Below, piece after piece: positions 16,678 to 25,201 of a stretch of DNA of 60,575 bases (position 1 is the first letter of the stretch; every line of letters begins with the position of its first letter). The stretch covers positions 1-60,575 of the forward strand of contig HF998298.1 in the NCBI GenBank assembly GCA_000433735.1. The letters run 5' to 3'. The translations under genes were made by a program, and so were the position numbers. The notes under the pieces are model-generated. The model worked only from the letters and a program-made list of their open reading frames with translations, ran no database searches and was not told where the DNA came from. This DNA is from Clostridium sp. CAG:167. Its GTDB lineage: Bacteria; Bacillota; Clostridia; Lachnospirales; Lachnospiraceae.

Positions 16678-17949
16678 TTATGCCTCATCAATTGCTTTTC
16701 CAATATCATGGCGCATGTATTTATTGTCAAATGTAATCCACTCTGTGGCCTTATATGCATTGGCTCTGGCTTCTTTCAGATCAGCTCCCTTGGCTGTCAC
16801 ACCCAGAACACGGCCTCCGTTTGTCACAATATCATTTCCCTCTTTACGGGTTCCTGCATGGAATACATAATAGCCATCTTTGTCCGCGAATGTCTCCAGA
16901 CCATGGATCACTTTTCCTTTTTCATAGTGTTCCGGATATCCATCGGAAGCCAGAACAACACAAACTGCGGCATTATCCTCAAACTGAAGATCCACCTGAT
17001 CCAAATTACCGTCAATACAGGCATTCATAACATCTACAATATCATTTTTCATTCGTGGAAGAACTACCTGTGCTTCCGGGTCACCAAATCTTGCATTATA
17101 TTCCAATACTTTTGGTCCGTCTTCTGTCAGCATCAGTCCTACAAACAAGATTCCTGTAAAGTCTCTGCCTTCTGCCTTCATGGCATCCATTGTCTTCTGG
17201 TATACATTTTCCTCACAGAACTTCTGTACTTCCTCATCATAGAAAGGACTTGGTGAAAAAGTACCCATGCCGCCGGTGTTCAGTCCCTGATCACCGTCTT
17301 TGGCTCTCTTATGATCCTGTGCGCTTGTCATAGGCTTAATATGTGTGCCATCGCAATAACAGAGAACAGACACTTCTCTTCCCGTCATAAACTCTTCAAT
17401 AACAATCTCATTACCGGCGTCTCCGAACTGCTTGTCTAACATCAAAGTCTTAACGCCTGTCTTCGCCTCTTCCAGTGTATTACAGATCAACACACCTTTT
17501 CCCAAAGCCAGACCGTCCGCCTTCAATACGATTGGCATCTTGGCTGTTTCCAGATATTCCAGTGCCTTCTGTGGGTCTGTAAAGGTTTCATAGGCAGCGG
17601 TAGGAATCCCATATTTTTTCATAAGATCTTTGGAAAACGCTTTGGATCCTTCAATGATGGCTGCATTTTTTCTTGGACCAAAGACACGAAGTCCCTGCTC
17701 TTCAAATACGTCCACAATGCCGCCCACCAGTGGATCATCCATACCGATGATGGTAAGATCGATCTCTTTTTCTTTGGCAAAAGCAGCCAGCTTGTCAAAT
17801 TCCATGGCTGTTATATCCACACACTCAGCAATCTGTCCAATACCGGCGTTGCCCGGTGCACAGTAGATCTTATCAACTTTTGAACTTTTAGCAACACTAT
17901 ATGCGATAGCATGCTCACGGCCACCGCTTCCAACTATAAGAACTTTCAC
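16678..17949 (-). CDS. purD: Phosphoribosylamine-glycine ligase (GARS)
   Basis: ATP-grasp ligase joining phosphoribosylamine and glycine, the second step of de novo purine synthesis. It shows the N-terminal LIVGSGGREHAIAY, the ATP-grasp parts KADGLALGKGV and SVLCYCDGTHI, and EYNARFGDPEAQVVLPR at the metal site; 423 residues is full length. The start codon is GTG with GGAGG seven bases before it; no better ATG exists. It follows purN by 12 bases as third gene of purM-purN-purD. Confidence 0.97.
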   Translation of the reverse strand: MKVLIVGSGGREHAIAYSVAKSSKVDKIYCAPGNAGIGQIAECVDITAMEFDKLAAFAKEKEIDLTIIGMDDPLVGGIVDVFEEQGLRVFGPRKNAAIIEGSKAFSKDLMKKYGIPTAAYETFTDPQKALEYLETAKMPIVLKADGLALGKGVLICNTLEEAKTGVKTLMLDKQFGDAGNEIVIEEFMTGREVSVLCYCDGTHIKPMTSAQDHKRAKDGDQGLNTGGMGTFSPSPFYDEEVQKFCEENVYQKTMDAMKAEGRDFTGILFVGLMLTEDGPKVLEYNARFGDPEAQVVLPRMKNDIVDVMNACIDGNLDQVDLQFEDNAAVCVVLASDGYPEHYEKGKVIHGLETFADKDGYYVFHAGTRKEGNDIVTNGGRVLGVTAKGADLKEARANAYKATEWITFDNKYMRHDIGKAIDEA

Positions 17950-17961
17950 AATATATCCTCC

Positions 17962-18591
17962 TTATTTTTTCTTTGTCCGTACAAGGTGATCTATGATTTC
18001 TATTTTATCATTAGCGATCAGATCAATCGCCTGTGGCAGGATCTTCCATTCTGCCTGCTCCATCACTCTCTTTTGAAGTGTCTCTGGTGTATCATCTTCT
18101 TTCACTTCTACTGCTTTCTGTAAAATGATAGGGCCACTGTCGGTTCCCTCATCTACAAAGTGGACCGTCGCTCCTGTCACCTTGTTTCCTCTTGCCAGCA
18201 CACTTTCATGAACTTTCAGACCATAATATCCGGCTCCGCAATGAGATGGAATCAATGATGGATGGATATTGATCATCCGTCCATAGTATGCTTTTACAAA
18301 ATTCTCCGGAAGGATTACTAAAAATCCAGCCAGTACAACCAGATCGATCCCTGCCTCTGTCAGAGTATGTGTCAGTGCCTGTCCATATGCCTCTCTGGAT
18401 TCATACTCCTTTGGTACAAGAACCTTGGATTCAATTTTTTTAGCGGCTGCTCTCTCCAATGCATAAGCATCCCTTTTATTAGAAATTACCAATGCAATTT
18501 CTGCATTGGTAATCTCTCCCCGGTCTACACTATCTAAAATTGCCTGAAGATTTGTTCCGCCTCCGGATACCAAAACCGCAACTTTTAGCAT
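17962..18591 (-). CDS. purN: Phosphoribosylglycinamide formyltransferase (folate-dependent)
   Basis: Transfers the formyl group of 10-formyl-THF to GAR, the third step of purine synthesis. Landmarks are the phosphate loop VSGGGTNLQAIL, NIHPSLIPS with the catalytic Asn-His, and VHFVDEGTDSGP with the catalytic Asp; 209 residues. The start overlaps the purM end by seven bases, so the two are translationally coupled. Ribosome site AAAGGAA lies inside purM. Confidence 0.96.
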   Translation of the reverse strand: MLKVAVLVSGGGTNLQAILDSVDRGEITNAEIALVISNKRDAYALERAAAKKIESKVLVPKEYESREAYGQALTHTLTEAGIDLVVLAGFLVILPENFVKAYYGRMINIHPSLIPSHCGAGYYGLKVHESVLARGNKVTGATVHFVDEGTDSGPIILQKAVEVKEDDTPETLQKRVMEQAEWKILPQAIDLIANDKIEIIDHLVRTKKK

Positions 18592-19616
18592 AATGTAATT
18601 CCTTTCTCTCCATCTTTGATTTCACCTAAAACATATGGTGTCTCTCCGGCTGCTTTGATAGCCTCTACTGTCTTGTCTACATCTTCTTTGGCCACTGCTG
18701 TGATCATACCCACACCCATGTTGTAAGTATTAAACATGGAATGCTCATCCACATTGCCATCACATGCCAGCATCTTGAAGATTGGTGGGATTACAAAACT
18801 GTTCTTGTCGATGACCGCATGTGTTCCCTCTTTCAACATACGAGGAATGTTCTCATAAAATCCGCCACCTGTAATATGGCTGCACGCCTTAATGCGGACT
18901 CCGGCCTCTTTGATACTGCGGAGTGCCTTTACATAAATCTTTGTTGGTGTCAGCAAAGTCTCTCCCAGTGTAAGATCACTTTCCAGACACTCATACTTCT
19001 GATTCAGAGTCTCTGCATTCATAGAAAATGCGCTGCGGACCAATGAATATCCATTGCTGTGGATTCCGGAAGATGCCATTCCTACCAGAACATCCCCTGC
19101 TTTCAGATCCTTTCCGGTGATCATATCTTTTTTATCCACGATACCGACTGAAAATCCAGCCAGATCGTACTCATCAATTGGATAAAAGCCAGGCATTTCC
19201 GCAGTTTCTCCACCGATCAGCGCACAGTCACTCTGACGGCATCCTTCTGCCACTCCGCTTACGATCTGTGCAATTTTCTCCGGCTCATTCTTGCCACAGG
19301 CAATGTAATCCAGGAAAAATAAAGGTTCTCCTCCTGCACAAGCAATGTCATTTACACACATGGCCACTGCGTCCACTCCGATGGTGTCATGCTTATCCAG
19401 AATAAAAGCCAGTTTCAGTTTCGTTCCGACTCCGTCCGTTCCGGAAACCAGAGTAGGTTCCTCCATTCCCATAAATTTCTTCATGGAAAATGCTCCGGAA
19501 AAGCCTCCTATATCTGTAAGAACTTCTGGTCTCATAGTAGAAGCAATATGCTCCTTCATCAATGAAACTGCCTTGTATCCGGCTTCAATGTCAACTCCTG
19601 CTTTTTTGTAATCCAT
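18585..19616 (-). CDS. purM: Phosphoribosylformylglycinamidine cyclo-ligase (AIR synthetase)
   Basis: ATP-dependent ring closure to aminoimidazole ribotide. Family stretches GGFSGAF, VSGTDGVGTKLK, GVDAVAMCVNDI and SSGIHSNGYSLVR are intact over 343 residues. First gene of purM-purN-purD, with its own promoter just upstream and AGGAGG eight bases before ATG. The other purine genes (purE, C, F, L, H) are not in the window. No guanine-type riboswitch was seen in the 40-base leader. Confidence 0.97.
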   Translation of the reverse strand: MDYKKAGVDIEAGYKAVSLMKEHIASTMRPEVLTDIGGFSGAFSMKKFMGMEEPTLVSGTDGVGTKLKLAFILDKHDTIGVDAVAMCVNDIACAGGEPLFFLDYIACGKNEPEKIAQIVSGVAEGCRQSDCALIGGETAEMPGFYPIDEYDLAGFSVGIVDKKDMITGKDLKAGDVLVGMASSGIHSNGYSLVRSAFSMNAETLNQKYECLESDLTLGETLLTPTKIYVKALRSIKEAGVRIKACSHITGGGFYENIPRMLKEGTHAVIDKNSFVIPPIFKMLACDGNVDEHSMFNTYNMGVGMITAVAKEDVDKTVEAIKAAGETPYVLGEIKDGEKGITLC

Positions 19617-19653
19617 TTGATTAACCTCCTATATGTAGTGCGTCACTCCGACC

Positions 19654-19682
19654 ATTGTACCATTTTTTGTATACATGGTCAA
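19654..19682 (-). promoter_or_regulatory. Promoter of purM-purN-purD
   Basis: TTGACC (19677-19682), 17 bases, TACAAT (19654-19659) on the minus strand, squeezed into the 72-base gap after the secreted-protein gene. The leader is too short for a riboswitch, so control would be at the DNA level or absent. Confidence 0.75.
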
Positions 19683-19688
19683 TGAAGT

Positions 19689-21974
19689 CTACGCAATTTT
19701 AAATCTTAGTTTTTTCGTTCCTTTGTAGTATCCTTTTCCCCGGATCAAAAGAACTGCTTTTCCTTTGGCTGTATTATTGCTGTAGCGGATTGTATAATCC
19801 TTCTTGTTCCGCAACGTCCTGCCTCCGATTTTTACCTTTACAGACGGACGGATCCGTTTTCCTGTATAGGCATAAGATTTCTTTACCCCTGTGATGGATG
19901 CCTTTTTCAAAGATCGTTTTGTAATCTTAAAGTTCAGCTTCATCACGCCGGCATAATTTCCCTTAGCTGTAATGACCACCTGGGCTTTCCCCGGTTTTTT
20001 ATTGCTTTTATAAGAAATGGTATAATCGGAACCTTTCTTTAAAACAGTAGAATTTAATATAAGTTTTACCGCCGGTTTCACGCCACCTGTCCGGTAAGCA
20101 TAAGACTTCTTTAATCCGCTTAAAGATGCCGCATCAATGGAGCAGCTGTAAATCACAAACTGCTTGGTAAGACTTCCTTTGTAATTACCGATTCCCTGAA
20201 TCTTAACCATGGCTTTTCCTGCATTTTTATTACCTGAAAATGTCAGTTTATAATCAATTCCTTCCTGCAGTCTAACTTTGTTCAGTACAACCTGCAATGC
20301 CGGTTTATATGCCTGACCTGAGTATACATAAGATGACAATCCTGTCACCGATGCCTTTGCCACCGATGTTTCCAGACTCTTATATGTATTTTCTGCCTGA
20401 GTCAGAATCTGGTAATTGTTTACCAGAAGTTTCTGGTTGCTGCTGAGAGCATCATAACTCCTTCTGGCTGCCTGAATCTGATCATAAGAATTTACTGTGA
20501 TGGTTCCTAACTTAGCAATCTTGTCTGTCACTCCGGCTGCTTCATTGGCATTCAGTGCTGCCAGCTGTTCCTCCGCCATCTGCAATGTCACATATTTGCT
20601 GTTTCCCACATATGTTTTAGCCTTGTCTGAAAGATTTTCATAGGCCAGACGAACCTTCTGTATATACGCTTCATCTTCTGCTGTAAAACCACTGCGGATC
20701 CCGTCGATCATCGTCCGCACCTCATTGGCCTGAGTCGTGTCTTCACAGATTTTAACAAAATCTTCGTAGTTATAAACCTGCTCTTTCAAAGAATCATCCA
20801 TAGCGTTATAAGCTGTTCTGGCTGCATTCATCTGTATCAGGAAAGAACACATCATAGCTGCATCCTGATCCATGATCTTCCGGAAACTTTTTACCATTTC
20901 CAGTACAGATGATTCCTGATCCAGAATATCCTGATTGGTGATCAGGTCTGCCACGCCGCTAATATCCTGATATTTGTTTACAAAAAACTGATATGCCTTG
21001 TAAGCATCTTCATAGCGTTTGGAAAAATCGGAATAATCTTCCTCTCCCTGAAGTACTCCCACTGCCTGGATCTGATCAATCACGCTCTGGCAGTCTGTGG
21101 TAACTTTTACCGCATTCTGAAGCCTGTCTGTGTAGCTTGCCGGCACCATGTTCTGCTCGCTTTCACTCATCTTTCCAAACTTTTCATAAGCCCGCATCAA
21201 AGCCGCCAGATCCTGTGTACTGGTGATTGTTTCCGGCAGAAGATCCATTTCTTCTTCAAAAGAAGAAACCTTCTCTGTCCGCTCCAGCAATGTCTTGATG
21301 GCTGCACTGTTAAAGAAATCATAGATTGAGATCTCGTAATCCTCTTCTGCCTTCTGAACTGCTTTCGACAAAGTCTTTACCCTGGCTGCAACTTCTTCTG
21401 ACAGCACATCAAAATCTCCAATGGCCAGATATGCCTCTTCCACTGCATAATACGCCCCTGCCTTCTCGTATTTCGGGTAATTAGGCACCAGTGTCTTTTT
21501 CACGATCGTAGGAAGACAGTTTGAAAAAACATCCTTGCTCTTACAGTTGGAAAACTTTCCTTCGTACAATTTCACAACATCCTGTGCATCTGTATATTCC
21601 TGTACAAACACATCATAATCATCTCTTGTGGCTGTCAGTCCCAGCATATGGATCTCATCCATGGCTGCCGATGCCCGGTCTGCATATTCCATCAAGTCCT
21701 TTAACTGGTTGAAATAATTGGTTTTCTCCAGATCATACAGACTACGGACTTCATCCGACGCTCCGTCAAAATCCTCCAATACCTTTGCAAATTTTTCTCT
21801 GGTCATAGGTTCTGACAACAGATCCTCTACTTCCTTCATAATAGCAGCTGCCTGCACACTTGCATCCTCTGTGGCAGCCTGCTGCTCATCCCCGGTATCT
21901 GCATAAACTGAAACAGCCGGTACCTGACAGACCAGAGTCAGTGCCAGAGCCAAACTTAAAAACTTTTTCCTCAT
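19689..21974 (-). CDS. Large secreted helical-repeat protein with three C-terminal beta (MBG/Ig-like) repeats
   Basis: Exported protein of 761 residues: signal peptide MRKKFLSLALALTLVCQ with cleavage near VYA. About 500 mostly helical residues follow, with repeats of the type YDALSSNQKLLVNNY. Then come three similar 65-75-residue beta modules, each built around a phrase like SGLKKSYAYRTGGVKPAV, then GxDYTISYxxNKKxGKA and GKGNYxG. The last module ends exactly at the C-terminus and is rich in Lys and Arg. It has no sortase motif or lipobox, so it is probably held by charge or secreted. A longer frame begins six codons earlier at TTG; GGAGG sits five bases before the chosen ATG. Function unknown; adhesion or wall binding is a guess. 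Confidence 0.75.
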   Translation of the reverse strand: MRKKFLSLALALTLVCQVPAVSVYADTGDEQQAATEDASVQAAAIMKEVEDLLSEPMTREKFAKVLEDFDGASDEVRSLYDLEKTNYFNQLKDLMEYADRASAAMDEIHMLGLTATRDDYDVFVQEYTDAQDVVKLYEGKFSNCKSKDVFSNCLPTIVKKTLVPNYPKYEKAGAYYAVEEAYLAIGDFDVLSEEVAARVKTLSKAVQKAEEDYEISIYDFFNSAAIKTLLERTEKVSSFEEEMDLLPETITSTQDLAALMRAYEKFGKMSESEQNMVPASYTDRLQNAVKVTTDCQSVIDQIQAVGVLQGEEDYSDFSKRYEDAYKAYQFFVNKYQDISGVADLITNQDILDQESSVLEMVKSFRKIMDQDAAMMCSFLIQMNAARTAYNAMDDSLKEQVYNYEDFVKICEDTTQANEVRTMIDGIRSGFTAEDEAYIQKVRLAYENLSDKAKTYVGNSKYVTLQMAEEQLAALNANEAAGVTDKIAKLGTITVNSYDQIQAARRSYDALSSNQKLLVNNYQILTQAENTYKSLETSVAKASVTGLSSYVYSGQAYKPALQVVLNKVRLQEGIDYKLTFSGNKNAGKAMVKIQGIGNYKGSLTKQFVIYSCSIDAASLSGLKKSYAYRTGGVKPAVKLILNSTVLKKGSDYTISYKSNKKPGKAQVVITAKGNYAGVMKLNFKITKRSLKKASITGVKKSYAYTGKRIRPSVKVKIGGRTLRNKKDYTIRYSNNTAKGKAVLLIRGKGYYKGTKKLRFKIA

Positions 21975-22034
21975 AGAATCCTCCAATCCCAAAACCTGTC
22001 AGTCTTGAAACAGTATTAATCTTCATATATTTAT

Positions 22035-22063
22035 ATTTTACCTTGTCATAATAAAAATAGCAA
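22035..22063 (-). promoter_or_regulatory. Promoter of the large secreted protein gene
   Basis: TTGCTA (22058-22063), 17-base spacer, TAAAAT (22035-22040) on the minus strand, about 60 bases before the gene start. Confidence 0.6.
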
Positions 22064-22094
22064 TAAAAAATTCCTTTTCTTCCTAGTGATTATC

Positions 22095-22103
22095 TGTTAC
22101 AAT
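22095..22103 (+). promoter_or_regulatory. Extended -10 promoter for the aldolase leader
   Basis: TGTTACAAT is an extended -10 box (TGn plus TACAAT) without a clear -35. Transcription would start near 22110, just before the first of two identical ribosome sites, giving a leader of about 115 bases. Confidence 0.55.
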
Positions 22104-22126
22104 AGCAGAATAGAATTAAACGAGGA

Positions 22127-22200
22127 GGAACCGTTATGCGCATAGCGCATAATTAAAAATCGGTTCCGACGACCTGCCGCCGGGCATAAGCACGGGGGCA
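22127..22200 (+). promoter_or_regulatory. Structured 5' leader (candidate regulatory RNA) of the aldolase gene
   Basis: Outer stem GGAACCG (22127-22133) with CGGTTCC (22161-22167) encloses a perfect inner stem TTATGCGC (22134-22141) and GCGCATAA (22145-22152) with a three-base loop. Downstream, TGCC (22175-22178) can pair either with GGCA at 22183-22186, or, as part of TGCCGCC (22175-22181), with GGGGGCA at 22194-22200. These two folds exclude each other. The outer stem takes up part of the first ribosome site and the inner stem the leader start codon. I do not recognise it as a known riboswitch class. Confidence 0.6.
22136..22156 (+). CDS. Six-codon leader peptide MRIAHN
   Basis: ATG followed by five codons and TAA, with GGAGG seven bases before the ATG, an excellent ribosome site. 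The coding bases also form the 8-bp perfect stem of the leader RNA, so a translating ribosome would open that stem. It is out of frame with the aldolase. The peptide has no run of one amino acid as classical attenuators have. Not tested; could be translated or chance. Confidence 0.45.
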   Translation: MRIAHN

Positions 22201-22227
22201 ACACAGATTAAACGAGGAGGATTTACC

Positions 22228-23205
22228 ATGACAGAGAAAAAAGGATCTTTATTAACCTACCGTCCGGACATTAAAGTTGTAGACGCAACGATCCGGGATG
22301 GCGGTCTTGTAAACGATTTCCGGTTCACAGAAGAGTTTATTAAAGACTTGTATGCAGCCAATGTAGCTGCCGGCGTTGATTATATGGAGTTTGGCTATAA
22401 AGCTTCCAAAGATATTTTTAAGCCGGAAGACTTCGGCCCATGGAAATTCTGTGAAGAAGATGATATAAGACGGATCGTAGGAGATAACAATACGGATATG
22501 AAACTCTCCGTCATGGCTGATGTTGGACGCTGTAACTACAAACGGGATATTTTAAATCGTTCTGAAAGTGTGATCGATATGGTCCGGATCGCCACTTATA
22601 TCCACACAATCCCGGCAGCCATCGAAATGATTGAGTACTGCCACAACTTAGGCTATGAAACAACCGTAAATATTATGGCTATCTCTACTGCCAAAGAGTC
22701 CGAGATTACAGAAGCTCTTTCATTGCTGAGCCAGTGTCCGGTAGATGTGATCTACATTGTAGACAGTTACGGTTCTATGTACATGGAACAGGTAGATGAT
22801 CTGGCTGATAAATATTTGAAAATGGCTGAGGATCATGGCAAATCCGTAGGTATGCATGCCCATAACAATCAGCAGTTAGCCTTTGCCAATACCATCGCTG
22901 CGCTGACCCGGGGTGTCAGTTATCTGGATTCTACCATTGGTGGTATGGGCCGTGGTGCCGGCAACTGTTCCAGCGAACAGTTATTAGGCTTTTTGAAAAA
23001 CCCTAAATATGATCTGATCCCGATTCTTCAGTTCCTGGAAAAACATATTATTCCACTGAAAAAATCCGGCGTTGTCTGGGGTTATAACATTCCGTACCTC
23101 CTTACCGGTCAGACCAATCAGCATCCTCGCAGTGCGATTGCCGCAACAAAGGAAAAAAGAACAGATTTCCTGAACTTTTTGCTGGAACTAAACGATAAAG
23201 ACTGA
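22228..23205 (+). CDS. HMG-CoA-lyase-like aldolase (4-hydroxy-2-oxovalerate aldolase / DRE-TIM family)
   Basis: Protein of 325 residues with the DRE-TIM metallolyase barrel. Its N-terminal motif VVDATIRDGGLVNDF corresponds to the catalytic Asp-Arg-Glu/Gly region, and metal His residues occur in GMHAHNNQQLAFAN. GGMGRGAGNCSSEQLLGFL is the C-terminal glycine loop found in 4-hydroxy-2-oxovalerate and isopropylmalate-type enzymes. The C-terminal leucine-allosteric domain of isopropylmalate synthase is absent. No acetaldehyde dehydrogenase partner is nearby, so the substrate is open. Single gene behind a structured leader and before a very strong terminator. Such lone aldolases can also occur in surface-sugar or lipid clusters. 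Confidence 0.8.
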   Translation: MTEKKGSLLTYRPDIKVVDATIRDGGLVNDFRFTEEFIKDLYAANVAAGVDYMEFGYKASKDIFKPEDFGPWKFCEEDDIRRIVGDNNTDMKLSVMADVGRCNYKRDILNRSESVIDMVRIATYIHTIPAAIEMIEYCHNLGYETTVNIMAISTAKESEITEALSLLSQCPVDVIYIVDSYGSMYMEQVDDLADKYLKMAEDHGKSVGMHAHNNQQLAFANTIAALTRGVSYLDSTIGGMGRGAGNCSSEQLLGFLKNPKYDLIPILQFLEKHIIPLKKSGVVWGYNIPYLLTGQTNQHPRSAIAATKEKRTDFLNFLLELNDKD

Positions 23206-23222
23206 TTCTTAGATTATATTAT

Positions 23223-23267
23223 AAAAAAAGATCAACCACAGAAGTTTTCTGTGGTTGATCTTTTTTT
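23223..23267. terminator. Very strong bidirectional terminator
   Basis: A 21-base perfect stem (23223-23243 with 23247-23267) and a three-base loop, flanked by A7 on one side and T7 on the other. It serves the aldolase gene on the plus strand and the small lipoprotein gene on the minus strand, whose stop codon lies within the T-run. Confidence 0.95.
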
Positions 23268-23628
23268 ATTTCGCGTCCGACACGGTTTTATCTACATAAT
23301 TTTTTACTTTTGTAAGATTATCAATAATGCCATCAATCTCCTGAAGAGCAAGTTTTGCATCTTCTTCCTTTGCCTGGGCAAGCTTTCCTTTTACCTCTGT
23401 AGCCATATCGGTCAGCTGTTTTTTCATATCTGTAAACTCTTTGTCCGCTTCCAGATGGTTCGCTTCTACTACTTTTTCAATGTCTGCGTACAATTCCAGT
23501 GCCTTATCTGTCTGGCTTTCCACCTTGGCCTTTGTTTCCGCCGTAATGGCGTCACTTTTGCCGCATCCATTCAGAAACAACATACTGATACACATCATGC
23601 AGATCACTTTTTTTAATTTACCTGACAT
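23266..23628 (-). CDS. Small coiled-coil lipoprotein
   Basis: Protein of 120 residues with lipobox LNGC (Cys22) after a hydrophobic segment, then an all-helical Lys/Glu/Asp-rich mature part with heptad-like spacing (ALELYADIEKVVEANHLEADKEF). It resembles small Lpp-like surface lipoproteins only in style; no family recognised. GAGG lies about eight bases before the ATG. It follows cysS by 27 bases and may share its transcript. Function unknown. Confidence 0.7.
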   Translation of the reverse strand: MSGKLKKVICMMCISMLFLNGCGKSDAITAETKAKVESQTDKALELYADIEKVVEANHLEADKEFTDMKKQLTDMATEVKGKLAQAKEEDAKLALQEIDGIIDNLTKVKNYVDKTVSDAK

Positions 23629-23655
23629 ACCAATTCCTCACTTTCCCATCCTGTT

Positions 23656-25077
23656 TTACTTTTCCACCTGCCAGAGAGTTCCCTCTCTTGTATCTTTTAA
23701 CACGATTCCTTTAGCTGCCAGCTCATCCCGGATCTCATCAGCTCTGGCAAAATTCTTTTCTTTTTTTGCCGCCTTTCTCTCCTGGATCATCTTTTCTACA
23801 TAAGCTGCCAGTTCTTCATCCACTGCTTCTTCTTTTTTCTCCATGGCCTCTGTCAGTCCAAGAGAAAGGACCTCGTCAAATCTGGCTGCCAGTTTCCGCT
23901 TGGTGGCCGGTGAAAAATCTTCCTTCAGCATATCATACAAAACAGTAATAGCGGAAGAAGTATTGATATCGTTTCCCATAGCTTCTGCAAATTTTACATC
24001 ATACTCAGTATACGCATTCTCGTCCACTTCGCCTTCATCTTTCAAAGATGCTACCTTCTGGATCAGTTTGTTATAAGAGTTTGCAACATTTTTCAAAATA
24101 TCCTCTGAAAATTCCAATGGTTTGCGGTAATGAGACAGCAGGCAGAACATACGATACACCATTGGATCGTAGCCTTCTTCCATAAGAGAAGATACCGTAA
24201 GGAAACCTCCCTTGGACTTGCTCATCTTACCCTGCTTTGTCACAAGATGGTTTACATGGAACCAGTAATTACACCATTTGTGTCCCAGATAGGATTCACT
24301 CTGGGCAATCTCATTGGTGTGATGTGGGAATATATTGTCCACACCGCCGCAGTGGATATCCAGTTTTTCACCAAGATGTTTCATGCTGATGCAGGAACAT
24401 TCAATGTGCCAGCCCGGATAGCCAACGCCCCATGGACTGTCCCATTTTAATTCCTGATTGTCAAATTTGGATTTGGTAAACCACAGGACAAAATCTGTCT
24501 TATTTTTCTTATTGGTATCTTCTTCTACATCGTCCCGGACACCAACCTGAAGATCCTCTTCATTCTGGGCAGAAAGCACATAATAATTGTCCAGTTTAGA
24601 AGTATCAAAATACACATTTTCTCCGGCAATATACGCGTAACCTTTTTCCAGCAAGGTCTCAATCATGTGAATAAATTCCGGAATGCAGTTAGTAGCCGGC
24701 TCCACTACATCCGGCTTTTTGATCTTCAGACGGCTGCAGTCTTCCATAAACGCATCTGTATAAAACTTGGCAATATCCATAACAGACTTGTGTTCTCTCT
24801 TGGCTCCGGCGAGCATCTTGTCCTCTCCGGTATCGCCATCACTGGAGAGATGACCAACATCCGTGATGTTCATAACTCGCTTCACATCATAACCAACATA
24901 GCGCAGATGCTTTTCAAGGACATCTTCCATAATGTAACTTCTCAGATTTCCAATGTGTGCATAATGATAAACTGTGGGGCCGCATGTGTACATGGCGACT
25001 TTTCCTTCTTCATTGGGCACAAATTCTTCTACCTTTTTTGTCAATGTGTTGTACAAAAATGTCTTTGTATTCAGCAT
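23656..25077 (-). CDS. cysS: Cysteine-tRNA ligase
   Basis: Class I aminoacyl-tRNA synthetase of 473 residues. It has the CGPTVYHYAHIGN signature (HIGN is the common variant of HIGH in this enzyme). Zinc ligands that select cysteine are in TCGPT, WHIECSC and HHTNE, and KMSKS is near residue 269. The C-terminal helical domain and AKKEKNFARADEIRDEL tail are present. It has its own consensus promoter and a leader of about 50 bases, too short for a T-box. AGAGGAA precedes the ATG. Confidence 0.97.
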   Translation of the reverse strand: MLNTKTFLYNTLTKKVEEFVPNEEGKVAMYTCGPTVYHYAHIGNLRSYIMEDVLEKHLRYVGYDVKRVMNITDVGHLSSDGDTGEDKMLAGAKREHKSVMDIAKFYTDAFMEDCSRLKIKKPDVVEPATNCIPEFIHMIETLLEKGYAYIAGENVYFDTSKLDNYYVLSAQNEEDLQVGVRDDVEEDTNKKNKTDFVLWFTKSKFDNQELKWDSPWGVGYPGWHIECSCISMKHLGEKLDIHCGGVDNIFPHHTNEIAQSESYLGHKWCNYWFHVNHLVTKQGKMSKSKGGFLTVSSLMEEGYDPMVYRMFCLLSHYRKPLEFSEDILKNVANSYNKLIQKVASLKDEGEVDENAYTEYDVKFAEAMGNDINTSSAITVLYDMLKEDFSPATKRKLAARFDEVLSLGLTEAMEKKEEAVDEELAAYVEKMIQERKAAKKEKNFARADEIRDELAAKGIVLKDTREGTLWQVEK

Positions 25078-25135
25078 CTTTTATTCCTCTTTCTATCATT
25101 CTTATTATTTTTCTTGCATGATTATCTTTCTATCC

Positions 25136-25164
25136 ATTATAAAAACCACGGTTGTCTGTGTCAA
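25136..25164 (-). promoter_or_regulatory. Consensus promoter of cysS
   Basis: TTGACA (25159-25164), 17 bases, TATAAT (25136-25141) on the minus strand, all 12 consensus positions matched. The spacer holds a small AACC/GGTT dyad. Confidence 0.9.
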
Positions 25165-25201
25165 GTCTCACTTCACTTTTAAGCCGTGTCAGTTCTTTCC
25201 C

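Larger units (their letters stand above)
22115..22221 (+). repeat. 15-bp direct repeat carrying two identical ribosome binding sites
   Basis: ATTAAACGAGGAGGA occurs at 22115-22129 and again, identical, at 22207-22221, 92 bases apart. The first serves a six-codon leader frame; the second serves the aldolase gene. The 77 bases between are far richer in GC than the flanks. The repeat could reflect duplication of the translation start region or insertion of a small element that copied its target. Confidence 0.85.

Noticed and set aside
19617..19682. Purine or ZTP riboswitch before purM
   Set aside because: The leader is only about 40 bases long and shows no conserved riboswitch core.
22161..22200. 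ZTP (pfl) riboswitch suggested by CCGCCGGGCA
   Set aside because: The 5' half of the ZTP consensus (GGGxCGTGACTGGCG-like) is missing, and the gene downstream is not a folate or purine gene.
24970..25010. Defective HIGH motif (HIGN) in cysteinyl-tRNA synthetase
   Set aside because: HIGN is a normal variant in this enzyme; KMSKS and zinc ligands are intact.
25078..25135. T-box leader for cysS
   Set aside because: The leader is about 50 bases and lacks the T-box bulge sequence and specifier loop.
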